Position numbers and translations under genes: made by a program
Shown here: positions 18,878 to 27,202 of the stretch, in pieces
How the letters are laid out: each line of letters starts with the position of its first letter
How positions within the stretch are numbered: the first letter of the stretch is position 1
Assembly (NCBI GenBank): GCA_009602725.1
Contig: WELB01000045.1
Coordinates: 376,231 to 406,718 of the forward strand
Direction: 5' to 3'
Source: Spirogloea muscicola
Lineage: Eukaryota; Streptophyta; Zygnematophyceae; Spirogloeales; Spirogloeaceae
Length of the DNA stretch: 30,488 bases
Notes under the pieces: model-generated
What the model was told of the DNA's origin: nothing
Seen by the model: the letters and a program-made list of their open reading frames with translations, nothing else
Databases searched by the model: none

Positions 18878-18993
18878 AGGCCCTGGCGCTGCTTGTGCTT
18901 GGGGCTGGCGGAGCAGACGACGTAGACGCGGCTGCGGCGGCGCACGACGCGGCAGAACTCGCACAGCCGCTTCACGGACGCCCGCACCTTCAT
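18878..18993 (-). CDS. Organellar large-subunit ribosomal protein bL36, 3' end cut at an N
   Basis: On the minus strand from ATG 18993 the frame gives 38 residues: [20 protein letters not shown] ... [12 protein letters not shown]. This is the whole conserved bL36 core. The zinc-ribbon ligands C11, C14, C27 and H33 are all present. bL36 is a bacterial-type 50S protein, so a nuclear intron-era gene would serve mitochondria or plastids; the CEFCRVV variant looks mitochondrial to me. No targeting peptide precedes ATG 18993 in this exon; plant mitochondrial bL36 often lacks one or gains a C-terminal extension. The stop codon or an extension would lie beyond the N. Confidence 0.85.
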
Positions 18994-19208
18994 CGCCGGC
19001 GCCACCAAGGGAGAGAGCTCGGCAGCGCACAGTGCCAACGCGCTTTCACTTCAGCGCCGCGCCTGGCGGCGTCGGCGGCGGCGGCGGCGGCGGCGGCGGC
19101 ATCGGAGCCCGGCGTGGCGCTCGCTGAGGAAGCCCGCCAAGCCGTCGGCTGTGGCGGGCCTCCTACCCCCGCGCCGGTGCCGCGGGTCTGAGGGCTGTCG
19201 GGCCGGCC
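18994..19208. promoter_or_regulatory. Short divergent promoter region (bL36 / RRM gene)
   Basis: Only 215 bp separate the start codons of the divergent bL36 (-) and CFIm68-like (+) genes, so their promoters and 5' UTRs must overlap. The stretch is GC-rich and includes a GGC microsatellite at about 19070-19100. No TATA-like box is evident. If the N at 18877 is a misjoin, this side still belongs together. Confidence 0.5.
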
Positions 19209-21352
19209 ATGAACGAGGCCGGCGGCCCAGCGATGGTCAAGGAGGAGCTGCTGGACGATGACGAGGCGGCGGCTGGAGCCGCGGAGGACGCCGACATTGA
19301 CGGCGGCGGCGACGGCGGCGGCGATGAGGAGGACGACGACGACGCTGTGGAGAGCAGCTTCCAGTTCCAGGCAGCCTCTCGCAGCGTTGGTGGCGGTGGC
19401 GGCGACGTGGTCAAGGACGAGGCTGAGGAGGGGCTGGGAGAACCCTCTGGGAGGCTGGACGCGGCTACGGAAGCCGAGGATGACGGCAATGCCGAGCAGC
19501 CGACGACCGCCGATGGAGCCGACATTGAGGGCGGGGGAGCGCTCCAGGAGGACGACGTGGAGGAGGAGGAGGAGGAGGACGGGGACGAGGGCGACGAGGA
19601 GGAGCAGCAGGACGAGGACGACGACGACGACGGCGATGCCGACGGCGACGACGGCCTGGACCTCTACGAGGACGTCCACCTCGGCTTCCCGCGCGTGCCG
19701 CCGCCATCGACAGAGGCTGTGAAGCTGGCCGCCAGCCCGGCCGGCGCTCCTCCAGTGGCAGGCGCCGCCGCCGCTGCCACTACCTCTGCATCCCCAGCCA
19801 TTGGCGAAGGCGGGGGGGCTGCCCCTCCGAGCTCACAGGAGCAGCGGGCTGGGCAGGCGGCCGGCGCACGGGGCGCTGGGGCGTCCGGCGGCGGCACCGT
19901 GCTCTTTGTTGGGGAGCTCCATTGGTGGACCACGTAAGTCCTGCCCTGCCTCACGGCTATTGCATGATCAATCGCCACTAATTAGCATTTGATGGCCGAC
20001 TGCTCATAACCCTGCAGCTGCGCCTCGACTAGTTACTCTGACTGGTGGGCAAGCCGACATTCTCGTGCTACTAGGGCACACCGATATCTTGGAACGATCT
20101 AGCACATTGGGTAAGAAATGCTTCCCAATTTGCTCACCCTCCCCCTCCTTCTCCGAGGTGCAGTGACACCGAGCTCGAATCAGCCCTGTCCGAGTATGGA
20201 CGCGTTAAGAACCTCAAGTTCTTCGAGGAGAAGGCCAGCGGCAAGTGCAAGGGCTTTTGCCAGGTACTGGCTCCTGTTGCAGGTCCTGGTCGCATTCGAG
20301 CATCTGCTTGGTCGTTTGCTTTGACTAACATCTTGCAAGCAGAAGTCCTTGGTTTTATATACTTGTGAGATGCAAATGCAGCTTTGAGGCATAAATATGT
20401 AAGTCACGCGAGCAGGGTTGTCAACGTGCTTGCTTTTATTCCTCAGGTCGACTTTGAGGATGCAGCTGTAGCGAGGGCGTGCAAGGAGGGCATGCACGGC
20501 CGCTCCTTCCAGGGCCGCCCCTGCATCGTGGCCTTTGCCACCCCGCAGTCCATCAAGCAGATGGCGGCGCTGGCCGCGGGTGGGGGCCAGCAGCAAGGGT
20601 CGCAGCGTGGCAATGGGCAGGGCGCAAGGGGCAGGGCGGACCAGGGCGGGCGGGCGGGGTATGCCAAGCAAGGAGCTGCCAGCCGCAGCAGCCAGCAGTC
20701 GGGTGGCAGACTGGGAGCAGGCGGCGCTGCTGCAGCTGGCCGCGGAGGAAGGCCGCCTGGCGGCGGCGGCGGCGGTGGCGGCGGTAGAGGGCCGCTGCTG
20801 GCGGGGCCCTTTGGCCTGGGCAACCCGATGGGCCCTGCTGGCATGATGGCCGGCGGCAACTTTGACCCCGCTGCCACTGGCTTTGGGCCGATGCCGGGCC
20901 GCGGCTTCGGCATGGGCCTCGGCATGGGCATGTACAACCCCATGCGTGCGCCGATGTACGGTGGGATGGCCGGCATGGCCGGGCCGCCCGACTTCCCTCC
21001 AGGCCTGCCCGGCGTCGCGCCGCACATCAACCCCGCCTTCTTTGGGCGGGCCGGCGGCGTCGGCATCGGCGGCGTCGGCGGCGCTGCCAACGGCGGCGGC
21101 ATGGAGTCGTGGGAGAGGGAGGAGATGATGGAGCGCATGCGCCGCACCGATGACCCCGGCAGCGAGTACGGAGAGGGGAGGGTCACGCCTGAGAGGGGGT
21201 GGGGTGGTGAATGGGCCGAGGAGGCCAACGGCGACGGCGGCGGCATGTGGGACATGCGGCATCGGGGTGGAGGCCCCATGGGACGGCGGCACGACGGGGC
21301 TGGGGAGCCCGTCAAGCGCCGCCGCAAGGAGTCCGCACAGCTGCAGTTTTGA
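19209..21352 (+). CDS. RRM protein of the CFIm68 / CPSF6 type, mRNA 3'-end processing (3 exons, 576 aa)
   Basis: Exons 19209-19933, 20164-20263 and 20447-21352 are in consistent phase. The N-terminal 230 residues are low-complexity and very acidic (Asp/Glu runs at about 115-150). A single RRM follows at about 230-308: RNP2-like LFVGEL, the diagnostic HWWTTD, LKFFEEKASGKCKGFCQVDF with RNP1, and GRPCIVAFATP. The WWTTD and FFEEKASGK signatures are those of cleavage factor Im large subunit (CPSF6/7) and its plant relatives, which bind RNA with the 25-kDa subunit in the nucleus. The C-terminal half is Gly/Met/Arg/Pro-rich and ends with a basic cluster, KRRRKES, probably a nuclear signal. Human CPSF6 has Pro-rich and RS regions there; here the region is Gly-rich. 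Confidence 0.88.
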
Positions 21353-21969
21353 CCTGCCACGCTGTGCCAGCTTCCTTGCCCAGGCAGTGGTTGTGTACAA
21401 ATTTCACATTCTCACAGCCCCACAGTGAAGCATTCGTTTGCAGTCAGTGGCAGTATTGCCAAGTTAAAGGTCCTCGAGTCCTTGTGCTCCAACTACTGCA
21501 GATCCATTGCAGAAGTCCACAAGCAGCTTCAGGACACCAAGCCGCTATAGGATAACATCATAGCTTGCAGAGGTTCCAGGTCATGAAGAAAGCAGCATCT
21601 GTGGTCTTACACAGGTGCTGGCCTGCTGATGTGCACCTCACTTTTACATTCTTGCCCATAAAGACTTGGTAGTCGGGATCTCCTAGTAAAACTAGGACTG
21701 CCCGCAACCCGTACCGCTGTACATGAGACTGTGGTCATGTTTTGGGTTGTGTCAACGGCCACCTGAAGCATTGCTGCGACATGCAGCAAGAGCATGGGCA
21801 ACTGCTGGAGCAAGGGCTGCTCCCAGCATCAACCACACTAGCAGCTGGGGGCTTGCATGCAGCGGTACATTTTCAGCCGACCAACGCAGATTGACAACTT
21901 TCTCGTTGGCTTTGTTGCTTGTGAACATGAGTGCTACGCACAGAAACTTGTACAGTCCATTCACATACA
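21353..21969. other. 3' UTR and intergenic DNA, nothing recognised
   Basis: About 600 bp after the RRM gene. The beginning is presumably its 3' UTR. No coding frame with family resemblance, RNA gene or tandem repeat was seen. Confidence 0.5.
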
Positions 21970-22345
21970 TGAGAGAAGGCGCGCGGTTCGCATGATATTG
22001 AAAGGGAGGCCAATTCTAGCCTTACAGATGTCCTGGTAACGGAGTAACGAGTTGGCTAAGGGAAGCACTAATATCCTCGAGTGAGCACATACATATCTGA
22101 CAAGCTAAGCTGAGGAGCCAGACCACCACCATGGAATCCATTAGCCTGGCCTAATGCACGCCCGCCCAGCACGCTGGTGTATCACGAGTGCCAGGGAGCG
22201 CTGTAGTCTCAATGATAGCCGCATTCTATAGCAGGCAACGATAGTGTGCGGGACGCTAGAATGCCCTAAGCAGCCCGCCCGACTTTGTCGGCCGGTATCG
22301 ACATGCTGTGCCAGGCGACTAGGACTTGAACAACAAGTCGGACCC
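21970..22345 (-). mobile_element. LINE 3'-end remnant (minus), counterpart of 6745-7190
   Basis: The minus strand reads LAQHVDTGRQSRAGCLGHSS, then YRMRLSLRLQRSLALVIHQR. After a frame break, SDMYVLTRGY ends at about 22070. The tail TACCAGGACATCTGTAAGGC, AATTGGCCTCCCTTTCAATA and GCGCGCCTTCTCTC (to 21972) matches 7110-7190. Frame disruption shows a dead copy. Confidence 0.7.
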
Positions 22346-22588
22346 TGACATTGGTACCAGTAATTGGAACACTGAGAAGAAGTTAGGCGAATTCCCAGAA
22401 TAACCCAGGACCTGAAGAAGACTTGCGAAACTAAAGTGAGCAAGAAAACGTTTGCTTGTATGGTCAACAGTAAGATGTAATTTTTTAAGGGAACGTGGGC
22501 GGGACTTTTAGTCCCACACAATCTTATGTGGTTTAAGCGGGGAGGGCATGGCTGTTCACGGACTGCGCCAAATTGGCCACAGCCAGCC
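22346..22588. other. Downstream region of the EIN3-like gene
   Basis: No feature recognised. Part of it is probably the 3' UTR of the minus-strand EIN3-like gene that stops at 22589. Confidence 0.4.
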
Positions 22589-22840
22589 TCAGGAACCGAA
22601 GTACCATATGAGGTCCTCGTCCAGAAAGGTGTCGAGGCCACCACCAGGAATGAGGGCCCCCAAGCTGTCCATGCCAGCATTGACGACCATGGCTCCTGCC
22701 GGCCCACCGCTGCCGTCAAGCGCACCAAGGGGGGACGCCAGCTGGTTGGACTCTGGCGAGTGGAAATGCGGCTCATCAGCCAGCGGCTGCCGGGCATCTG
22801 GTGAACTCTCCCACGCCAACTCCATAAGGGCGGCCTCCGG

Positions 22841-22877
<37 letters not shown>

Positions 22878-24565
22878 TGCAGCTGGCGCTCAGTGCTGAC
22901 GCAGCCGTCTCCGCTGCCGCCACCGCCGCCCTCCTCCGCAGCCAGTGCCGGCACTCCCCTGTACAGTGGCTGCTTCAGCCTGAAGCTATCCAGGCCAGCT
23001 TCATAGCTTGGTTGCAGCTGCAACCCAGTGCCAGTGGCAGCACCATGTGGAGTGTGGTATGGCGCGCCAGCAACCTCGTGAGAAGCTTCCCCAAGCTGCA
23101 GCTGCTTGGGTGGCAGCAGCACCGCCAGGTCCACGCTGGCGCCAGGAAAGCCCGACTCACCAGCCGCCGATGCCCTCGCTTGCCACGGCTGGTGCGGTGC
23201 AGCTGGCGAAGGAGCCACGGGGTACGGCGCATACGTTTGCTGGTGGCCGAAGAAGCCCGGGCTGGTGGCATCGTGCAAGCTGCCACTGTACACGGCCAGA
23301 GGGTGCACGACAACGCCGCCGCCGCGGCCGCTAGCGCCGGCACCGTGGTTGTATGCTGGGTGCGGCGAGTGCAGCTGCTGCTGGAAGCTGCTGGCACCAT
23401 TGCCGGCCCGGTGCTCGGGGGCGTAAGGGCACGCGCTCTGGTGCGCTGCGCACGACGGCTGGTCTTGGAAGCTGCGGTGCCAGCTGTGGTGGGGGCAGCC
23501 CTCATGCGGGCACACAAACAGCAGCTGCTGATGGACCGTAGTCGCCACCGCTGGCCGGCTGGATGGAACCGCGCCCGTGAGAGCCGCCGCTGGACGAGCT
23601 CCTGGGACCCCCTGCGCCTGTGCTTGCACAGTGGCGCCGCCATCTGCGTGGGCTGTGGGTTGCCGCCGCTGCTCGCCGACCTGCATGACCCTCCCCAGCA
23701 GGACCTCTCGGCGCCGCTTCCCTGCCCTCTGTGCCTCTACGACCTCGGGTGCGGCAGACATTGGAGATGTTCCCCAGCCGTCCACCTGCTCCGCTGCCCC
23801 GCTGCTGGAGTTGCTGCTGCTGGCGGCAAGGTCCGCACTGCCGCTGCCAAGGGCCGCCGCACCGCCAACGTCATACTCATTGGGACTGTTGTCAGCCGTG
23901 CTGCTCTCGCCCTTGGGTGCTAAGATGACCGTCGACGCCGAGGGCTGCGGCCGGCGCCGTGCCGCGCTCGCCTCTTCCTGCTGCAGCACGGCCAGCCACG
24001 TGGCGCTCTCGCGTGCTGTCATCTTGTCCTGCGCAAACGAGCCATGGCCATCCTCTTTTGGCAACGGACCTGGCGAGCCACTCCAGAATGATATAAGTGC
24101 AATGGTTCTGCATTGCCTTTATTAGTAGGATAGCTGACACTCACCTGGAGGCACTTCGACTGGCGAACAAGGCGTCGGATGTTGGCTACGTCGGGCGACA
24201 TGTGCTTGATGACGGCGGTGAGGACGCAAACCTTCCACGCCTTCTTCAGGTCGTGCGGTTTGCGATATGGTGGCACCTCTTCTCCGGGCGCAAGACCGAG
24301 CTGTGCCCACCATGCAACGAGCCTCGGACGAATGTCAGCAGCCACTTGCATTCAAGCAATCAGATTTTGTGCCTGCCAAAGCAGACGCCACCGTTGGCTC
24401 AAAAGCCAATTGAGATGCTCGATTAGAGAAAAGCACCTCGCTCCACCAGCTCTCCCTGCCGGTGGGCCACCACGGTGGTGCCTGGCCCTTCTCCAGCGGG
24501 TAACGCCGTTGTGGCGGCTGGCAGTGCTGCATTAGTGCTGAGAGCAGAGATCCCAGAGTCGTGTC
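22589..24565 (-). CDS. EIN3/EIL-type transcription factor, 5' part missing
   Basis: Exons: 24565-24437 ([20 protein letters not shown] ... [11 protein letters not shown]), about 24344-24145 ([46 protein letters not shown]) and 24028-22589 ([15 protein letters not shown] onward, 479 aa). These blocks are the second half of the EIN3/EIL DNA-binding domain, a nuclear regulator that carries out ethylene responses in land plants. The last exon also has the family's Cys/His block, [14 protein letters not shown] ... HQSACPY, a glutamine run and an acidic end. The N-terminal half of the binding domain has no counterpart upstream; eRF3 exons are found there instead. The join of the first two exons is unclear: the obvious donor (24437) is phase 0 and the obvious acceptor (24345) needs phase 1. 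A weaker pair (24447/24322) keeps the frame. Confidence 0.85.
22838..22880 (-). repeat. CAG repeat encoding polyglutamine in the EIN3-like protein
   Basis: On the minus strand an almost pure CAG run with one CAA codes for about 14 Gln (with one Leu before) in the C-terminal half of the protein. Such runs are common in activation domains and length-variable. Confidence 0.9.
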
Positions 24566-24654
24566 CTGCAGAGGCCAGCCAACATTTCCACTACATCAAG
24601 GGAGCACCGGAAGGTGCGGCTCAGCAGATTTCCTGTGTCTCTCTCTGTGTCAGT

Positions 24655-24680
24655 CCCTCCCTCCCTCCCTCCCTCCCTCC
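24655..24680 (-). repeat. (GGGA)n microsatellite in the eRF3-EIN3 junction interval
   Basis: Six to seven units of CCCT on the plus strand (GGGA on minus), flanked by CA/GA-rich DNA. A longer run of the same motif in the opposite orientation lies at 25453-25486. Confidence 0.9.
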
Positions 24681-24742
24681 TGTCTCTGCTTCCCGTCCTG
24701 GCTCCCTCCTCTCCTCTCGTGTCTCTTTCACAAAGGTTTCAC

Positions 24743-26002
24743 CTTACCCTTCTTCAGATTGTACCCACACGACTTGAGGAAGGGCGTCATGCCGCCAACA
24801 ATCTCGTCGAATCTGCAAAACCCACCGATGGGTCTCAGATCCCATATCTCCAAGTAGAAGTGTGTAGGGGTGATGAGGTGGCCCACAAATTGGATGCATG
24901 GAACAGTTAGAGCCCTACCTCTCCTTGCTCCACTCCACAGACGCATCGTCCATCTTGTTCACAACGACGACGAGCTTGGAGACGCCGAGCGTCTTGGCGA
25001 GCTGCGCGTGCTCGCGCGTCTGCCCGCCGCGCTCGAACCCAGTCTCGAATTCTCCCCGCCGTGCCGCGATCACCTGAGTCGTCCCTCCGCCCATCCGTTG
25101 GCAGTTGTCAGCTCACAATGCCAGCTCTTTGTCAAAGATGGTGATAGTCCAATGCAACCGAAGGACAAGCAGCTGGTGGAGGCCCTTGGCCAAGTGTCTG
25201 AGAGCCTGACCAGGACGCCGACGTCGGCCTGCGACGCGCCGCTGATCATGTTCGGCACATAGTTCTTGTGTCCCTGCCAGCGCCGCAATGCAGCAAAAGG
25301 GAGGGAGTAAAGAAACGGGAGCATGAGAGTGGAGCAAGGAGAGTGGAGGGGGGTCATGGGAGGGAGGAGGAAGGAGGACGGAGGGAGGTGTGAGCCAGTA
25401 AGAGAGGTCAGCTTACGGTCAGAGCCACAGACAGACAGAGAGAGAGACAAAGAGGGAGGGAGGGAGGGAGGGAGGGAGGGAGGGGGAGAGAGAGAGAGAC
25501 CACGCCACATAACCGAAGGTGGCTGCAGCGGCTGTGGCCAAAAGATACACCGCTGGCAGGGAGGGCTGGCGCGCTACTCACGGGGCAGTCAAGGATGGTG
25601 TAGCGCCGGGCGGCGGTGCGGAAGTGCGCGCGCCCGACCTCCACGGTGATGCCCTTAGACCGCTCCTCCTCATTGGTGTCCATGATATATGCCATGTACC
25701 TATCGTAGCAGGGCAAGAAGAGGAGGGAGCAGAAGGAAGAGGAAGCACGGAGAGAGAAGAGGGGGGGGAGTGAGGAGAGGGGACACAGGAGACGTATGGC
25801 CGCTGCAGCAGTTGCTTGGGAAACACTGCACCGCCGCACATGAGTCGGCAGTGTCTTTGTCCTGGAGGCATGCCGGTGACGCTGGCTCACCAACTCTCGC
25901 GGTTCTTGTCCTTGGCCTCGCGCTCATACTTCTGGATTGTGCGCTCGTCCACCATGTCACTGAGGTACAGAATTTGCCCGCCAATGGTCGACTTGCCGGC
26001 GT
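24743..26002 (-). pseudogene. eRF3 (GSPT/SUP35-type translation termination GTPase), G-domain exons only
   Basis: Exons: 26002-25891, 25699-25582, 25273-25211, 25073-24919, 24812-24748, with matching phases. They read (D)AGKST (G1), YLSDMVDERTIQKYEREAK, the eRF3-specific MDTNEEERSKGITVEVG (G2), LDCPGHKNYVPNMISGASQ (G3), [24 protein letters not shown] (G4) and FDEIVGGMTPFLKSCGYN. This order separates eRF3 from EF-1A and HBS1. Missing are the exon giving the first half of G1 (no match in the 450 bp upstream, which includes an N), G5, and both beta-barrel domains, normally about 230 residues, needed to bind eRF1. The final exon ends at an AAGG|GTAAGG donor, and the next downstream exon belongs to EIN3. 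What is present shows no inactivating changes, so this could equally be two sides of assembly joins; called pseudogene because the gene is incomplete inside the window. Confidence 0.8.
25431..25499 (+). repeat. (GA)n-(GGGA)n-(GA)n microsatellite in an eRF3 intron
   Basis: ACAGACAGAGAGAGAGACAAA is followed by about eight GGGA units and then a GA run, within the intron between the second and third eRF3 exons (25581-25274). Confidence 0.9.
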
Positions 26003-26158
26003 CTGTGCCACCGCCACAGCAGACGCCAGACAGCGGCAGCACGACTTGGAGTGAGGTTGTAACAAAGGCAAAAGCGACCTCGCCAAGAAGACCAAGTGCA
26101 GGAGGAAAGCTGCAAAACAGGAGAACAAGAAGAAGGGGAGGGCAGAGAGAGAGGGAGG

Positions 26159-26159
26159 N
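26159..26159. other. Ambiguous base N upstream of the eRF3 fragment
   Basis: A single N in GAGGNCGGCGG at the edge of a CGG-rich tract. The eRF3 exon that should precede 26002 is not found on either side, so the N may mark a gap or join. Confidence 0.6.
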
Positions 26160-26400
26160 CGGCGGCGGCGGCGGCAGCGGCGGTCCCGCGGCGGGGCGGG
26201 GGGGCCGTGGGGGGTCCCGCGGTGCTCTGCACCTGGCCTCCTTCCCGGGGGGGGCCGAACCTGGCCTGTGAGAGCAAGCAGCCCACCGAACGGCCGCGCC
26301 GGGACGTGCTCGGGACGTCCCGTCCCGTTCGCTCGCCCCGTTTGGCACCCCTTGGGACGCACAACTCCAAACGGGTAACGAAAGCTCTTCCAAGCTCTAC
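26160..26400. other. Very GC-rich stretch, no gene recognised
   Basis: It starts with a CGG run and contains several G-runs of 6-8. Composition differs sharply from the purine-rich DNA left of the N. No protein or RNA family was recognised. Confidence 0.45.
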
Positions 26401-26402
26401 CA

Positions 26403-26960
26403 TTGGCCTCCCATTCAATTTTATGCGCAACGCGCGCCTTCTCTCTCTTCTAATCCAAGGCAATGGCTCCCAGCCACCAGTCAATTCGGCCGCGCTTCTC
26501 TCTTAAATGGCTGTAAGAAGGGAAAGAGCTCTATGAAAGCAAGGCAATGGTTGTGCGAGGCGAGCCCAAAGGAATGTACAAGGTCCAATGGGCCGAAAGG
26601 CGCCAAGATCACATTGCTATGCAAGAAACTACGCCGATGGGAGCTTAGTAAGCCCAAGTCAGCAGCCGCAAGTTGGAGACATGCAGCTGGAAAAGAGGCA
26701 CCCCGACGAGACCGGGAAGCAGCAGCCATGGCACGGCCTGCACGCAAGTGCACTGCGTGAGCCTGGGACCGCTGGAAAAGAGGCCGAGGCTGTGAGGGCG
26801 CACAGTGCGCATGGAATGAAAGAGAGGTTTGATTTAGCAATCCAGTCTCAATGCTGTTAAGGCAAAAGCTAGTGCAAAAAATTAAGAAACAGCTCTTCAA
26901 GGCAATGGCTGTGAGAGGCCGGCCCAAAGGCAAGGTCTGAAAGTGCTGGAAGGCGCAAAA
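26403..26960 (-). mobile_element. LINE debris: one plus tail and a minus ORF-end fragment
   Basis: 26403-26450 is a plus-strand tail motif (ATTGGCCTCCCATTCAATTT, GCGCAACGCGCGCC, CTTCTCTCT). 26850-26795 is a degenerate minus-strand tail (GCGCACTGTGCGCC). Between them, about 26790-26640 on the minus strand reads RSQAHAVHLRAGRAMAAASR and later LAAADLGLLS, the C-terminal LINE region without the LTRxY end. Blocks at 26530-26610 and 26890-26970 (CAAGGCAATGG...GGCCCAAAGG) are repeats of each other and of 16290-16430. Confidence 0.55.
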
Positions 26961-27202
26961 AGGACAACAAAGTTACGCTTTGTGAATCGTAAACTTTAGC
27001 CCACCCCACGTGCTGGTGCTGACCAGTGGCGGGTCATTTAAGATTTATATCTGTACAGGTGCTCGTCTTGAACTTTGCCACTCAGGTCCTCCATCACTCA
27101 ACAAAGATCTTCATCGCCCCCCCCCACCCAGCCCAATGCCACCACCTTTACCCTCCCCTTCCCATCGTCCTCCAAAGCATAGCCCACATCAGAGGCAAAT
27201 TG
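26961..27202. other. Downstream region of the CBS-domain gene
   Basis: No feature recognised apart from a short C/CCCA-rich run near 27117-27160. It probably includes the 3' UTR of the minus-strand CBS gene. Confidence 0.4.

Noticed and set aside
20443-21400. Long minus-strand frames opposite the RRM gene (300-400 codons)
   Set aside because: They are antisense shadows of the Gly/Met/Pro-rich last exon; the plus-strand frame continues a recognised RRM in correct splice phase.
22841-23923. A 360-codon plus-strand frame starting with poly-Leu
   Set aside because: It is the complement of the EIN3-like last exon with its CAG run; it has no recognisable domain.
24743-25073. HBS1 or EF-1A identity for the GTPase fragment
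   Set aside because: MVDERTIQKYEREAK, MDTNEEERSKGITVEVG and KGEFE-type [19 protein letters not shown] are eRF3 signatures; EF-1A differs at these positions.
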